Source: Flexithrix dorotheae DSM 6795 (GTDB lineage: Bacteria; Bacteroidota; Bacteroidia; Cytophagales; Flammeovirgaceae). From it: a DNA stretch of 45,813 nucleotides. Below are positions 7,701 to 19,802 of the stretch, one piece after another. The stretch is from contig NZ_KB903461.1 in the NCBI RefSeq assembly GCF_000379765.1, positions 1-45,813 of the forward strand. Reading direction: 5' to 3'. A model generated the notes under the pieces. The model ran no database searches. It had not been told where the DNA came from and saw only the letters and a list, made by a program, of their open reading frames with translations. Each line of letters begins with the position of its first letter. Position 1 is the first letter of the stretch. Position numbers and translations under genes: made by a program.

Positions 7701-8892
7701 TGAAAAGGATCAAACATCAGCAAATTTTTTCAAGGATTATGTGTTAATAGTAGTTTCTGATAATGGTATTGGAATAAAAGAAGCTGAGAAAGAAAAGATT
7801 TTTGATTGTTTTTATCAAACTCCTGAAAGTAGAATAATGACCCAAGGAGGAACAGGAGTAGGCCTTCATCTCACCCGTTCAATTGTCCAGCTTCACCATG
7901 GGGAAATTTGGGTAGAGGATAATCCAGAAGGAATAGGATGCAGATTTATAATAAAGTTACCTTTAGGCAATAAACATTTGCACAATGATGAAATATTTGA
8001 TAACAAATCATTTAGTAACTCTAAAGAGTATATACTTCAACCCTCAGATTTTATAATTGACTCAATAGATAATGTAAATAAAAAATCAAAAAAGAAAGAT
8101 AAAATACTTTTGGTAGATGATAATCAGGAAATCCTCGATTACCTTTCCGGTGAGCTTACGCATGAATATCAAATTTCAACTTGTTCGAATGGAAATGAGG
8201 CACTAAAATATACATTAAAAAATCAACCAGATCTCATAGTCAGTGATATTGTGATGCCTGATATGGATGGAGTTGCACTGTGTCAGAAAATTAAACAAAA
8301 TGTAAATGTAAATCACATACCTATTATTCTTTTAACAGCAAAATCAGGAGAAGAGGATAAATTAAAAGGACTTGGTATTGGAGCAGATGCCTATCTAACT
8401 AAACCTTTTATAATTGAAATTTTAAAAAAGACTATTCAGAATATTATCCGAAATAGAAAACTATTAAGGAATAATTATAGTGGGAACCAGCACCAGAATG
8501 ACAAAGTCAAAAAAGTAGAATTGAAACCACCAGATGAAATATTACTTACCAGGGTATTAGACATTATAGGTGAAAACATAGACAATCCGAACTTAAATGT
8601 TGAAATGTTATCTCATGAAATTGGTATCAGCAGGGTTCACCTGTATCGCAAATTAAAGGAGCTTACTAATCAATCCACAAGTGATTTTATACGCAATATA
8701 CGGTTGCATCAGGCTGCTACTCTACTTCACAGTGACAAACCGATGAATGTTTCTGAAGTTGCATATGCAGTAGGGTTTACCACCGTTTCTCATTTTTCTA
8801 ATGCTTTTAAAAAATTTTATGGTATTCCTCCTTCCTCTTTTAATGTATCACAACCTGGTGATCATCAAGAAAAGAAGAAGAAATTACTTTAG
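4765..8892 (+). CDS. Hybrid two-component sensor/AraC regulator (HTCS)
   Basis: This 1375-residue protein fuses a whole phosphorelay. A signal peptide (1-30) is followed by about a dozen Reg_prop propeller repeats (45-700; recurrent GxxWIGT/DGDGIYKL motifs), a Y_Y_Y domain (about 705-785) and one membrane helix (about 790-812). Then come HisKA with His846 in AHEIRTP, HATPase_c (NALKFTP, DNGIGI, GTGVGLHL), a receiver with phospho-acceptor Asp1161 (SDIVMPDMDG) and lysine in TKPF, and a C-terminal AraC DNA-binding domain (about 1265-1365; VSEVAYAVGFTTVSHFSNAFKKFYG). The periplasmic half senses an oligosaccharide and the C terminus activates sugar-use genes. ATG 4765 is chosen over TTG 4723 because it opens the signal peptide. 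It heads the arabinoxylan cluster and likely controls it. Confidence 0.95.
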   Translation: MKKFVDLKYLNYFLNSVIFFLISGLGYSQSGKFFTVENELSSSMVHDVLQDHFGFIWIATENGLMRYDASRFVTYKKNNKSSGSILSNFSHLLFEDSHNNLFIGYGNGLQQFNYDTDTFYEIPLISETGDYLSAFVTSILERKNGDIIISTSGFGIFKLVGNGRSFQAKQISNQIPSKFLTHLYEDKYHNLWVTSQDKGLFCYTSQNELINFFTTEENPIITITSFCEDHSGKLIVGSTKNGLFEYNRDRRRFIPIPLDNGPPLRVNTLNRNSKGDILVGTEGMGLKVFNPTKGSISDGNFNVASFDFSKSKITTILEDKSGNLWLGIYQKGVVLIPTISNNFQYIGHKSIKKNSIGSSSITSVYKDRKGFIWIGTDGDGIYKLDEMGDFISHFKYENGNPNVPATIMTIFEDSQNNFWLGSYDKGLVKMDPSSGYCELMNKLLDSKKRKITPIFSIEEDYNKNLLVGTLGSGLYKINLTTGITTHFDEDKSESHTSNNLNNRWINALLVSSDEKLYIGTVVGLGCLDLKSNSFISTFGVNTILPDQAITTLYEDKVGMLWIGSTQGLMKLNPKTNDIISFSIDNGLPDNVICSITEDTLNNIWVSTTYGISKMNKASGNFINYYTYDGLQGNEFNMRSVFTDKDGEIMFGGIQGVTVFNPLEIKDEGKKVDVFFTGFYIHDKPVNKRTKSGPYSIVDSAVILAETFNLAHKDNSFTIEFSTMEYSNPERIIYMYKVNQDANWITLRPGTNNVTFNNLSPGEYTFKVRAKYYNTYSNEKEISIIIHPVWFLTSWAKLIYFSLFLMISFFLIHQARQRYLTKKRMLEHIQEKKVYDAKLQFFINIAHEIRTPMTLIINPLKKLKREDVDEERQKSYKSIFRNSERILHLINQLMDIQKIDKNQMLLKFKEIEMVEYLQDLCLVFEEQAKSKHINLAFQTKKSHLNVWIDPDNFDKAILNILSNALKFTPVKGNISIKISTEKDQTSANFFKDYVLIVVSDNGIGIKEAEKEKIFDCFYQTPESRIMTQGGTGVGLHLTRSIVQLHHGEIWVEDNPEGIGCRFIIKLPLGNKHLHNDEIFDNKSFSNSKEYILQPSDFIIDSIDNVNKKSKKKDKILLVDDNQEILDYLSGELTHEYQISTCSNGNEALKYTLKNQPDLIVSDIVMPDMDGVALCQKIKQNVNVNHIPIILLTAKSGEEDKLKGLGIGADAYLTKPFIIEILKKTIQNIIRNRKLLRNNYSGNQHQNDKVKKVELKPPDEILLTRVLDIIGENIDNPNLNVEMLSHEIGISRVHLYRKLKELTNQSTSDFIRNIRLHQAATLLHSDKPMNVSEVAYAVGFTTVSHFSNAFKKFYGIPPSSFNVSQPGDHQEKKKKLL

Positions 8893-9457
8893 AAATCCAT
8901 CATCCTTTTTATAATCATAAGTTCTTAGCAATTTAATCATATATGCTGTTTACAGGTAGTAATATGTGAAAAGTTGTGTTTAATATTTTGCCTTAATTTA
9001 AATTCCCCTTTGATTTCTGAATTACAAATTGAAGAATCGAAATTTTCAAAAAGAAAATTGTTTCTAAATCCAAATCTCATTTCATGCTGACCTAATTTTT
9101 CAATGAATTTTAAATCAAAGACTTAAAAAATATTTAAATGTATCAAGGTGACAAGACTTTGTAACATAGGTGAAAGCGCTTTAAACACACACGTAGTTAT
9201 CTTTGAGACATAATTTTAACACACTTAGATATCCTAATGGTGAAGGATTAGAGAATTCCCTGAAATAAAGGAGTACTGGTCTTGAAGGGAAATATGTGGT
9301 TGATATTGAGGAAAAATCCAAATCGATCATTTTGGGGTGTTGAAGGATCTTACACATAAAGAATAATCCATCCTTCTGGTGAAAATAAGACATATATATG
9401 CCTATTGGTAAAGTAATATGATTGATTACTTTCCAATAATTTAATTAACCTGTAAAA
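8893..9457. other. 565-bp intergenic region before GH51
   Basis: No credible gene is seen; the 70-codon minus-strand frame at 9181-9393 has no recognisable features. AAAGCGCTTT (9173-9182) is a perfect 10-bp palindrome of the LacI-operator kind. The promoter of the arabinofuranosidase gene should lie here. Confidence 0.4.
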
Positions 9458-10990
9458 ATGAAAATGAAAAACTTCCTTTTTAACATACTCTTGATACTTC
9501 CAATTACTCTCAGTGCCCAACATGCCCTAATCAAAATTGACATCGATAGGGCAATTGGGGATATTGATCCGAGGATCTATGGTGTGTTTATGGAACCTAT
9601 CCATTTTAACGGAAGTCGTATGGGTCTTTCTGATACCATAGAATTTAATACCCTATATGGAAATTTGTATGACCCTTCATCTCCATTAGCCAATGAAGAA
9701 GGATTTAGACAGGATTATATCGATGTAATGAGGGAACTTAAAATTACCAACATGCGATGGCCAGGAGGTAATTTTGTAATGGGTTATAATTGGAAAGATG
9801 GTATAGGACCTAAAGAGCAACGGCCCACACGGATCAACCTCGCCTGGGGCGGAGTAGATAATAACCATGTAGGTACCGATGAATGGATAGCATTGAATAG
9901 GGCGATAGACAGCGAAAATATCATTTGTGTTAATCTGGGTCTTGCAACAATTCAGGATGCTGCTGAGTGGGTTGAATACTGTAATTATATAAAAGGTACT
10001 TATTATTCAGATTTCAGAATCGAAAATGGGAATAAAGAACCATTTAATGTCAAAATTTGGGACCTGGGCAATGAAGTAGACGGTGAACCATGGGAGCTAG
10101 GATATAAAAATGCAGATGATTATATAAAAATCGGGAAGGAGGCTGCAAAGGCAATGAAAGCTGTGGATAGTACTATACAATTAGTTGCTTCAGGATCATC
10201 CTATTATGAAAGTTCAGGCAGATGGGTGGATTGGAATAGAAAAGTGTTGGAAGGTTTAGGAGATAAAATCGACTACTTATCCATCCACCGCTATTGGGAA
10301 AGGTCAGATGATTATTATAGCTATATGGGGCAAAGTGCAATGGATTTTGAGGAAAAAATCACAATTCCCTCAGCAGCAATTGAAACAGCAAGAGCTAAAA
10401 TGGGGTTTGAGAATCCTATCTATATTGCATTTGATGAGTGGGGTGTATTTGGAAGAGATTTTAGAAGTGTTCTACCAATTGCTCAATGTTTAAATTCTTT
10501 CGTACGGCATGCAGATGTTGTAAAGATAACAAACTTCACCTTAATGACTTCTCTTATCCAAACTGATCCTGAAAAAGGGAGTTTTAAGACTCCTTTATTC
10601 CATACTTTCAAAATGTTTTCAAACAACTGTCTTGGTAGCGCACTCGATATTTATGTAGAATGTGATACTTTCAATACTGAAAAGTATTTAGGTATCCCTT
10701 ACTTAGATGTCACTGCTGTTTACTCAAAAGAATCAAATACAATATTTATCAATGTAGTTAACCGACACAAAGACAAAGCAATTACCACTGATATACTGAA
10801 TGCCTCAGGAGAACTTACAAGTAAAGCTGAGGTTACTTCGATAAACAGATCAGATTTGAAAGAACCTTTCACCTATGAAAAAGCATTGGATTATGAACCT
10901 ATAAAAAAGGAAATCAATAGTCACAGCAATGAATTGACTTATAGTTTTCCTCCCCATTCAATTACTCAAATTAAAATTGGGATAAAATAG
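9458..10990 (+). CDS. Alpha-L-arabinofuranosidase, GH51
   Basis: A 510-residue secreted enzyme with a signal peptide (1-20, ending LSAQ). MRWPGGNFVMGYNW and NLAWGGVDNNHVGTDE are GH51 (clan GH-A) hallmarks. The acid/base is Glu206 in WDLGNEVDG and the nucleophile is Glu327 in FDEWGVF. GH51 enzymes release terminal arabinofuranose from arabinoxylan or arabinan by a retaining mechanism. A C-terminal beta-sandwich (about 380-510) completes the usual layout. It is followed 70 bp later by a GH43, consistent with side-chain and backbone removal in the same compartment. It is the first of two GH51 genes in the cluster, and the two are clearly different sequences. Confidence 0.93.
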   Translation: MKMKNFLFNILLILPITLSAQHALIKIDIDRAIGDIDPRIYGVFMEPIHFNGSRMGLSDTIEFNTLYGNLYDPSSPLANEEGFRQDYIDVMRELKITNMRWPGGNFVMGYNWKDGIGPKEQRPTRINLAWGGVDNNHVGTDEWIALNRAIDSENIICVNLGLATIQDAAEWVEYCNYIKGTYYSDFRIENGNKEPFNVKIWDLGNEVDGEPWELGYKNADDYIKIGKEAAKAMKAVDSTIQLVASGSSYYESSGRWVDWNRKVLEGLGDKIDYLSIHRYWERSDDYYSYMGQSAMDFEEKITIPSAAIETARAKMGFENPIYIAFDEWGVFGRDFRSVLPIAQCLNSFVRHADVVKITNFTLMTSLIQTDPEKGSFKTPLFHTFKMFSNNCLGSALDIYVECDTFNTEKYLGIPYLDVTAVYSKESNTIFINVVNRHKDKAITTDILNASGELTSKAEVTSINRSDLKEPFTYEKALDYEPIKKEINSHSNELTYSFPPHSITQIKIGIK

Positions 10991-11060
10991 TAGTAATAAA
11001 AACAATCTCTAGAAAAATAGATGAGGTTAAATTTTTAAAAGTAACAAAAACTAATCATAA

Positions 11061-12812
11061 ATGAATCAGGTGAAAATAATAATTTTTACACTCTTATTAG
11101 GTTTATATACATTTTGCCAAGTAGGAAATAAGGGGGAATTAAAAGTTAAAATTCCTAAGAATGGCCCTGTATTTTCAAAGGTAATTTATCAGGGAGATGA
11201 CCAGGTTTACAAGAATTATCCATTGGAACCTGATGAATTTTATAATCCAATCTTACAAGGCTGCTATCCTGACCCTGCAATAACAAGGAAAGGTGATGAT
11301 TATTATATGGTATGCTCCTCCTTTGCTATGTTTCCGGGAGTACCGATTTTCCACTCAAATGATTTGGTAAACTGGACCCAAATTGGTCATGTTTTAGATC
11401 GAATTTCACAATTAGATGTTCATGATACTCATATTAGTGGAGGGGTTTATGCACCAGGTATTACATACAATCCCAACAATGATACTTTCTACATGATAGT
11501 AACTGCATTTGCAGGCGGGCTTGGGAATATTATTGTAAAAACCAAAGATCCTATGCAGGGTTGGAGTGAGCCAAAAAAATTAAATTTTAACGGTATCGAC
11601 CCTTGTATATTCTTTGATGATGATGGAAAAGGTTATATAGTCCACAATGATGCACCTGATGAAGGCAAAGAGCTTTATGATGGTCATCGAGTCATCAAAA
11701 TTTGGGATTACGATGTGGAAAATGATCAGGTAATTAATGGGACTGATCAGATCATTGTTGATGGTGGTGTAGACTTAACTAATAAACCAATTTGGATTGA
11801 AGCGCCACATATCTACAAAAAGAACGAGCGTTATTATTTAATGTGTGCAGAGGGAGGTACTGGAGATTGGCATAGCGAAGTCATTTTTGTTAGTGAAACC
11901 CCAAAAGGGCCTTTTATTCCTGCATCAAATAACCCGATTTTAACGCAAAGATATTTTACAAAGGATAGAAAAAATAAGGTCGATTGGGCAGGACATGCTG
12001 ATCTTGTGGAAGGCCCTGATGGGAAATATTATGGGGTGTTTTTAGCAATTCGACCAAATGAAAAAGACAGGGTTAATATTGGCCGTGAAACATTCATTTT
12101 GCCAGTAGACTGGTCAGGAGAATTCCCTGTTTTTGAAAACGGCCTCATACCAATGGAACCGAAACTCAGATTGCCTGAAGGTGTGACAAATAAAACTAAG
12201 CAAGAAGGTTTTTTCCCAAATGGTAACTTCACATTCAAAGAGAATTTTAGTTCCGAAAAACTAGACTACAGATGGATTGGTCTCAGGGGTCCTCGTGAAA
12301 AATTTATCAACATTACTAAGAAAGGCTTAATCATTGAGCCATTTGAGGCAAATATTAAGGAGCTAAAACCAACTTCCACACTTTTTTATAGACAGCAGCA
12401 TAATCACTTTACTTTTACTACTACTATGGAATATAAGCCAGGTTCTGAAAAAGATTTGGCGGGAATAGTTTGTTTTCAAAATGAAGGCTCTAATTATGTA
12501 TTTGGGATTACCAAAAAGGACAATGAACATGTCGTCCTTTTAGAAAAAAATCAAAGAAAAAGCAGGATAGACCAAGAAGTAAGTTCCGAAATTATTGCAA
12601 GTACAAAGATTGATATTAATAATCCGATACAGCTCCAGGTGAAAGCTACTGGTGATGATTATCAGTTTAGCTATTCTACAAATGAGATTGATTTTGTAAG
12701 TCTAGGAGATATAGTTTCTGGTGATATTCTTTCAACCAATATTGCAGGAGGGTTCACAGGGGCATTGATTGGTTTATATACTACCTCAGGAAACAATTCA
12801 CTACCTGAATAA
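11061..12812 (+). CDS. GH43 beta-xylosidase/alpha-L-arabinofuranosidase
   Basis: This 583-residue protein has a signal peptide (1-20). The five-bladed propeller shows all three GH43 acidic residues: base Asp71 in CYPDPAI, Asp180 in GIDPCIF and acid Glu247 in WIEAPHIY. A C-terminal beta-sandwich (about 390-583, beginning near FKENFSSEKLDYRWIGLRGPREKF) matches the domain found behind many xylosidase-type GH43 enzymes. The family inverts xylose or arabinose linkages. The two-domain layout favours action on xylo- or arabinoxylo-oligosaccharides, but subfamily cannot be set by eye. The gene sits between GH51 and the double esterase with short gaps (70 and 85 bp), so co-transcription is likely. Confidence 0.92.
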   Translation: MNQVKIIIFTLLLGLYTFCQVGNKGELKVKIPKNGPVFSKVIYQGDDQVYKNYPLEPDEFYNPILQGCYPDPAITRKGDDYYMVCSSFAMFPGVPIFHSNDLVNWTQIGHVLDRISQLDVHDTHISGGVYAPGITYNPNNDTFYMIVTAFAGGLGNIIVKTKDPMQGWSEPKKLNFNGIDPCIFFDDDGKGYIVHNDAPDEGKELYDGHRVIKIWDYDVENDQVINGTDQIIVDGGVDLTNKPIWIEAPHIYKKNERYYLMCAEGGTGDWHSEVIFVSETPKGPFIPASNNPILTQRYFTKDRKNKVDWAGHADLVEGPDGKYYGVFLAIRPNEKDRVNIGRETFILPVDWSGEFPVFENGLIPMEPKLRLPEGVTNKTKQEGFFPNGNFTFKENFSSEKLDYRWIGLRGPREKFINITKKGLIIEPFEANIKELKPTSTLFYRQQHNHFTFTTTMEYKPGSEKDLAGIVCFQNEGSNYVFGITKKDNEHVVLLEKNQRKSRIDQEVSSEIIASTKIDINNPIQLQVKATGDDYQFSYSTNEIDFVSLGDIVSGDILSTNIAGGFTGALIGLYTTSGNNSLPE

Positions 12813-12891
12813 ATGAATTTTACAACTCTTTTCTACTTATGAAAGGATAAATAATTGAGAAACCTCACTAATTCCAAAATATATTAATTGA

Positions 12892-14814
<1,923 letters not shown>

Positions 14815-14898
14815 CTTATTCCCTGCATTATAGATAGTTAAATAACAATTTATACAATGAATTTTAGGCTTATTTTGAATAATAACAAAATTAAATAA

Positions 14899-16476
14899 AT
14901 GAATTTTTATGCCATGAGACTAGCAACAAAAGTTTTTTTCCTTCTTTTAATCACAGCCGGATTTTGTTTTACGGGTTGCAAGCAAAAAACAAACAACAAT
15001 TTGGAACTGGTTGTTGAAACCACAAATGGTGAAATATCAGGTAGTTTTAATGATAGTGTTTATGCTTTTAAAGGCATACCATACGCCAAGGCTGAAAGGT
15101 TTATGCCTCCACAGGATCCTGATGCCTGGGAAGGAATTCGTGAATGTACAGACTTTGGACCAGTAGCCAGACAAGTTGTACCCTGGTATCCTGATTTCCT
15201 CCAAGACGAAAATGAACTGTTCAGTGTAAATGTCTGGACTCAGGGAATAAAGGATGGCAAAAAGCGTCCGGTAATGCTCTGGTTACATGGTGGTGGATTT
15301 CATGTTGGCGCCAGCAATGATCCTATGACCTACGGGGAAGCCCTGGCTAAAAAGGGGGATATTGTAATGGTATCTGTAAATCACCGATTGAACATTCTTG
15401 GTTTTCTTGATCTTTCGGCATATGACGAAAAGTATTCTTATTCAGCTAATGTCGGTATGCTGGACATTGTGAAAGCCCTGGAGTGGGTCCAAAAAAACAT
15501 CGAGAAGTTTGGAGGAAACCCTTCCGATGTAACCATTGTGGGTGAATCCGGAGGAGGGGGAAAGGTTGGCACACTGATGTGTATGCCAGCGGCAAAAGGC
15601 TTGTTTCATAAAGCAATTATTCAGAGTGGGACCTTGCTAAATGCAATGACTAAGGAGAAATCACAAACCCTAACTTTAGCCGTACTTAAAAATTTGGGAC
15701 TTACGCCAAACTCCATTGAAAAACTTGATACTATCCCATACCCGGATCTTGTAAAAGCAGGAAATGCCGCTATAGCAAAAATTTCCGGTCCTAGGAAACC
15801 TGGATCGCCAACGATGTTTGGCTTTGCACCTTCAGTGGATAGTGTCGTTTTGCTACAACAACCTTTCAGTCCTGGATTTGCTGATATTTCAAAAGATATA
15901 CCTGTTATGATAGGTTCCACACTGAATGAGTTAATGCCCACTGTTTATGGCGAGAAAAACCTAACAATGGAGCAGGCCGAAGCTCGCTTAACAAAAGATT
16001 ATGGCAACAAAACCGACCAATATATTTCGCTGTTCTCCAAGGCTTATCCTGGTTATACACCTCAGGATCTTCTTTCTATTGATAAGGTTTTCAGACCTTA
16101 TACTATACGGACTGCTGATGCAAGGGCTTCAGAGACAGATGCTCCACTGTATGTCTATTTGCTGACATGGAAAAGTCCAGTTGATAGTGCATCGAGAGGT
16201 TCTTTTCATGGTTTGGACATTCCTCTGGCATTTAATACAGTTGACCTCAGAGCCGACTGGACAGGCGATTCAGAAGATGCATGGAAATTAGCAAACAAAA
16301 TGAGTTCCGCCTGGATAAACTTTGTAAAGACAGGTAATCCCAATGTAGAGAGTGTGCTTCCAAAGTGGGAACCTTATACTGCCGAAAATGGTGCTACAAT
16401 GTATTTTGATAATGAATGCAGAATTGTAAATAACCACGACCGAGAATTGATGAATTTTATTAAGCCTATTAAGTAG
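14899..16476 (+). CDS. Type-B carboxylesterase lipoprotein
   Basis: This is a 525-residue alpha/beta hydrolase of the COesterase family (PF00135). A lipoprotein signal ends at CFTG-Cys27, so it should be lipid-anchored. Catalytic Ser217 lies in GESGGGG, Glu344 in STLNELMP and His437 in FHGLDIPLAF. The oxyanion motif is LHGGGFHVG. Type-B esterases hydrolyse carboxylic esters; in this neighbourhood an acyl or aryl ester on hemicellulose is a likely target, though no sequence mark fixes it. ATG 14914 is an alternative start. A strong hairpin terminator follows 40 bp downstream, so this gene ends the first block of the cluster. Confidence 0.9.
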   Translation: MNFYAMRLATKVFFLLLITAGFCFTGCKQKTNNNLELVVETTNGEISGSFNDSVYAFKGIPYAKAERFMPPQDPDAWEGIRECTDFGPVARQVVPWYPDFLQDENELFSVNVWTQGIKDGKKRPVMLWLHGGGFHVGASNDPMTYGEALAKKGDIVMVSVNHRLNILGFLDLSAYDEKYSYSANVGMLDIVKALEWVQKNIEKFGGNPSDVTIVGESGGGGKVGTLMCMPAAKGLFHKAIIQSGTLLNAMTKEKSQTLTLAVLKNLGLTPNSIEKLDTIPYPDLVKAGNAAIAKISGPRKPGSPTMFGFAPSVDSVVLLQQPFSPGFADISKDIPVMIGSTLNELMPTVYGEKNLTMEQAEARLTKDYGNKTDQYISLFSKAYPGYTPQDLLSIDKVFRPYTIRTADARASETDAPLYVYLLTWKSPVDSASRGSFHGLDIPLAFNTVDLRADWTGDSEDAWKLANKMSSAWINFVKTGNPNVESVLPKWEPYTAENGATMYFDNECRIVNNHDRELMNFIKPIK

Positions 16477-16516
16477 TCGTAAGGGTTATTCCTGAACTGT
16501 ATGAATAACTCGGACG

Positions 16517-16555
16517 AAAATTTTAGGGCTTTTCGACATATAGCCCTAAAATTTT
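16517..16555 (+). terminator. Hairpin terminator after carboxylesterase
   Basis: AAAATTTTAGGGCT (16517-16530) and AGCCCTAAAATTTT (16542-16555) form a perfect 14-bp stem with an 11-nt loop. It lies 40 bp past the stop codon; the A/T arms make it usable in both directions. Confidence 0.7.
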
Positions 16556-17007
16556 CAATAACTTTATATAAACTAAAAAAACTGTCCCAGTTGTCAGTTA
16601 GGGCCCATAATTAAATATAGTTTTGGAAAAACTATATATTTTAAAGAGTTTTCAATTTTTCAAAATGATACTATTTTAGCCTAAAAGGCCCTCAATCTTG
16701 CTAAAACAAGATAAAACATTATTATAATGGAAATTTGGGGGGAAATTGCGAGAAAACCAAATAAAGAATTAATGTGATTTTTTTCCAAGGTATGCAAAAG
16801 AAAAGGTTTTTAAGGTGGTGTTAGAAATAATAGAAATACAATGAGAAAGCACAAATTTTGAAGTAAAATAAAGCAGAAACAGCTTTAAAGGTTATAGAGA
16901 TATATTTCTGTTTTTTTCAGCCTATTTTTTCAATTGTGATTTTTTATACAACCTCACGAACTATCAATTTTTTCAAAATTCAATTCATCTACAAAACTTC
17001 ATAAATA
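16556..17007. other. Intergenic region before second GH51
   Basis: No gene is seen in these 452 bp. It should contain the promoter for the GH51/GH67 block, but no clear binding site was found. Confidence 0.35.
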
Positions 17008-18555
17008 ATGAAAATTTATCTGACTTTAATATTTCTAATAGCAAACTTTTCACTTTTTGCTCAAACTGAAAACAAATTAATTATTCATCTGGATGAAGGA
17101 TCCGTAAAAATTAATAAACATATTTATGGTCATTTTAGCGAACATCTAGGCCGATGTATCTATGGTGGAATCTGGGTGGGGAAGGATTCCGATATTCCCA
17201 ATGTGGATGGTTACAGAAAAGATGTATTGGAAGCCCTGAAGGCCATCAGTATTCCAAATCTGAGATGGCCTGGTGGATGTTTTGCCGATGAATACCATTG
17301 GATGGATGGCATTGGTAATTACGAGAACCGCCCGAAAATGGTAAATACACACTGGGGTGGGGTAACCGAAGATAACAGTTTTGGCACACACGAATTTTTA
17401 AATTATTGTAAGCTGGTCGGAACTGAGCCATATATCTGTGGAAATGTAGGGAGTGGTACTATAGAAGAAATGGCCGATTGGGTAGAATACATCAATTTTG
17501 ATGGAGAAAGTCCCATGTCCAATTTGAGGAAGGAGAACGGAGAAGAAAATGCCTGGAATGTGCAATATTGGGGAGTAGGGAATGAAAACTGGGGTTGTGG
17601 GGGAAATATGTCTCCTGAATATTATGCCGATTTGTACAAGCGATATGCCACTTATTGCCGGAATTATGGTGAGAATAAATTATTCAAAATTGCTGGAGGG
17701 GCAAATACGGCAGATTATAACTGGACAGAAGTCCTGATGAAAAAAATCCCACTCCAATTAATGGATGGCATTTCACTCCACTATTATACAGTGACCAAAA
17801 CCTGGGCCGACAAGGGTTCTGCCACTGATTTCAATGAAGTTGATTATATCACTACCCTGAGAAAGGCTGGATTTATGGATGAATTAATCCGAAAACATGC
17901 TACCATTATGGATAAATATGATCCCAATAAAAAGGTGGCCTTAGTAGTGGATGAATGGGGAACATGGCACAATGTAGAGCCTGGAACAAATCCTGGATTT
18001 TTATATCAACAGAATAGTTTGAGAGATGCATTTGTAGCTGGAATTACCCTCAATATTTTTAATAATCATGCAGAAAGAGTGAAAATAGCCAATCTGGCGC
18101 AAACCGTAAACGTACTTCAGGCGCTCGTTTTAACCAATGAGGAATCTTTGATTTTAACACCCACATACCATGTTTTTAACATGTACAAAGTGCACCAGAA
18201 TAGCACGCTTTTACCGCATTATCTAAAATCGGAAAAATATGAATTGAATGAAGAGAAAATAGATGCCATCAGTGTATCCTGTTCTAAAAGTGATGATGGC
18301 ACTGTAAATATAAGTCTGGTCAATGCTCATCCGGGGAAAACTATCCAATTATTAACTCAGCTGGAAGGTGAAAATATTCCGAGCAAAGTATCAGCCCAGA
18401 TCCTTACTGCCAATTCTATTCAATCCTATAATACATTCGAAAACCCAGAGGAAGTGGCTGTAAAATCCTTTAAAGACTTTGAATTAAAAAAAGGTAAATT
18501 GGAGATCAATCTACCCGCAAAATCTGTAGTCGTACTCCAAATTTCATCTCAATAA
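17008..18555 (+). CDS. Alpha-L-arabinofuranosidase, GH51 (second copy)
   Basis: A 515-residue secreted GH51 enzyme with signal peptide 1-19 (FSLFAQ). [15 protein letters not shown], the acid/base Glu193 in [10 protein letters not shown] and the nucleophile Glu316 in VDEWGTWH are all present. The [10 protein letters not shown] form is the common intracellular-type GH51 signature, yet a signal peptide is present, as often in this phylum. It shares only family motifs with the GH51 at 9458, so the two are not recent duplicates and may differ in the linkage preferred. The broken GH67 starts only 11 bp after its stop, which shows an old xylan-debranching operon. Confidence 0.94.
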   Translation: MKIYLTLIFLIANFSLFAQTENKLIIHLDEGSVKINKHIYGHFSEHLGRCIYGGIWVGKDSDIPNVDGYRKDVLEALKAISIPNLRWPGGCFADEYHWMDGIGNYENRPKMVNTHWGGVTEDNSFGTHEFLNYCKLVGTEPYICGNVGSGTIEEMADWVEYINFDGESPMSNLRKENGEENAWNVQYWGVGNENWGCGGNMSPEYYADLYKRYATYCRNYGENKLFKIAGGANTADYNWTEVLMKKIPLQLMDGISLHYYTVTKTWADKGSATDFNEVDYITTLRKAGFMDELIRKHATIMDKYDPNKKVALVVDEWGTWHNVEPGTNPGFLYQQNSLRDAFVAGITLNIFNNHAERVKIANLAQTVNVLQALVLTNEESLILTPTYHVFNMYKVHQNSTLLPHYLKSEKYELNEEKIDAISVSCSKSDDGTVNISLVNAHPGKTIQLLTQLEGENIPSKVSAQILTANSIQSYNTFENPEEVAVKSFKDFELKKGKLEINLPAKSVVVLQISSQ

Positions 18556-18566
18556 TCTATTCAAAA

Positions 18567-18928
18567 ATGCTTAAATATTGTTTTTCTTTCTTCCTAATGC
18601 TGCTTGCTTTATTTTCCCAATTAAAAGCAGAAGATGGCTACCGATTATGGTTACGGTATAACCCAATCGAAAATCCTAAGCTTTTAGGGGATTACCGAAA
18701 TATTTTTCAATCAGTTAAATTGTTGGGAGTAATTGCTATAATGCTGTCTATTCGTTAAAAATTGAATTTGGGATTTGGTGGTTTATTAAATCAGGAAATC
18801 AATTTTAGTAAGATTTCCAATGGAGGGTTACTGCTGATCGGAAATTACAATGAACAGGAGAAAATTAAAAGCTTTTACGAAAACTGAGGAAGTTGGATTT
18901 TTGTCCACAAAAGTCAAAATGTCGAATA
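18567..18928 (+). pseudogene. GH67 alpha-glucuronidase remnant
   Basis: The frame opens with a signal peptide (MLKYCFSFFLMLLALFSQLKA) and then EDGYRLWLRYNPIENPKLLGDYR, which matches the mature start of GH67 alpha-glucuronidases. After a TAA at 18756 the same frame continues with GFGGLLNQEINF and NGGLLLIGNYNEQEKIKSFYEN, the next part of the GH67 N-terminal domain. It is broken again by TGA (18885) and TAG (18926). The catalytic TIM-barrel domain is gone. Intact GH67 removes 4-O-methyl-glucuronic acid from xylo-oligosaccharides, so this strain has lost that step at this locus. Confidence 0.75.
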
Positions 18929-19802
18929 GAACAACTTATGCTATGTTATAAAAAGGATTTTAAGCTGTAGTGATAAATTAGGTTCTACTGCACACATGGC
19001 AGAGTGCAGTATGTCCCGTGTTGTCAATCTTTATTCTGCTCTTAAGATATCAGATGGATTTCTCCCTTCAATTTTTCTTTGAGCGTTTCTGGAAATCCAG
19101 TCCATATCCAAAATTGTTGTTTTTTCTTTAATGCCAGGATATTATCTATACCTTCTCGCAAAAAAAATCATAGCATGTAACATGAGGTAAAGACAATGTA
19201 ACATATTCGAAACGACTATGAATGCTCATTTAGATATTTTTGTTGTCATAATTTATTAGAGCATTAAGGCAGATTTGACAAATGCTTTTAAATAAAGATT
19301 ATGGTGATACTGAACCATGTATAAATATTGTATGAGGGATACATTTTTGAACATTCAGTATACCTGGTTTCTTCACGAGGTAATTATAGAAAAACATGCA
19401 GACTCAATGATTTTGTCAGAAGAAAAATTACTGCCTGATCATGAACATGAGAGGAATTGAGGTTTTTAATTAAAGAGTATTGTTTTTTTATAATCATTCT
19501 TAAAAGTTCAAAAAATAGGTGGATTATACTGTTTGTAGCATTTTAATTATCAAAATGCAAACTACCTGAATAGCATCAATTAATATAAAAAAAAATGAAT
19601 ACTAAGACCAAATGAGCAGATACAAATCACTTTCATTTAGAGTAGTTATGGCCTTTTTGTCTGGCTTTATTCATGATGTCAACCAGATCATTTAATGAGA
19701 ATAAGGATAGGAAAGTGCGATAATGATGAAATGAAATTGGACATGATTTTTAAGATAGAATAATGCATAATCATATAAATAAACTATTAAATTTTTTTGG
19801 AG
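18929..19802. other. Gene-poor 870-bp stretch between GH67 remnant and GH9
   Basis: No supportable gene is seen. A perfect 8-bp stem TACTGCAC/GTGCAGTA (18986-18993, 19004-19011) forms a hairpin without a U-run. A 27-codon frame from ATG 19612 to TAA 19695 has a hydrophobic centre but no known match. A minus-strand frame near 19040-19160 has no start. This is probably the decayed body of lost genes plus the GH9 promoter. Confidence 0.4.

Noticed and set aside
9181-9393. 70-codon minus-strand frame before the first GH51
   Set aside because: No start context, signal, motif or recognisable composition; it overlaps the expected promoter region.
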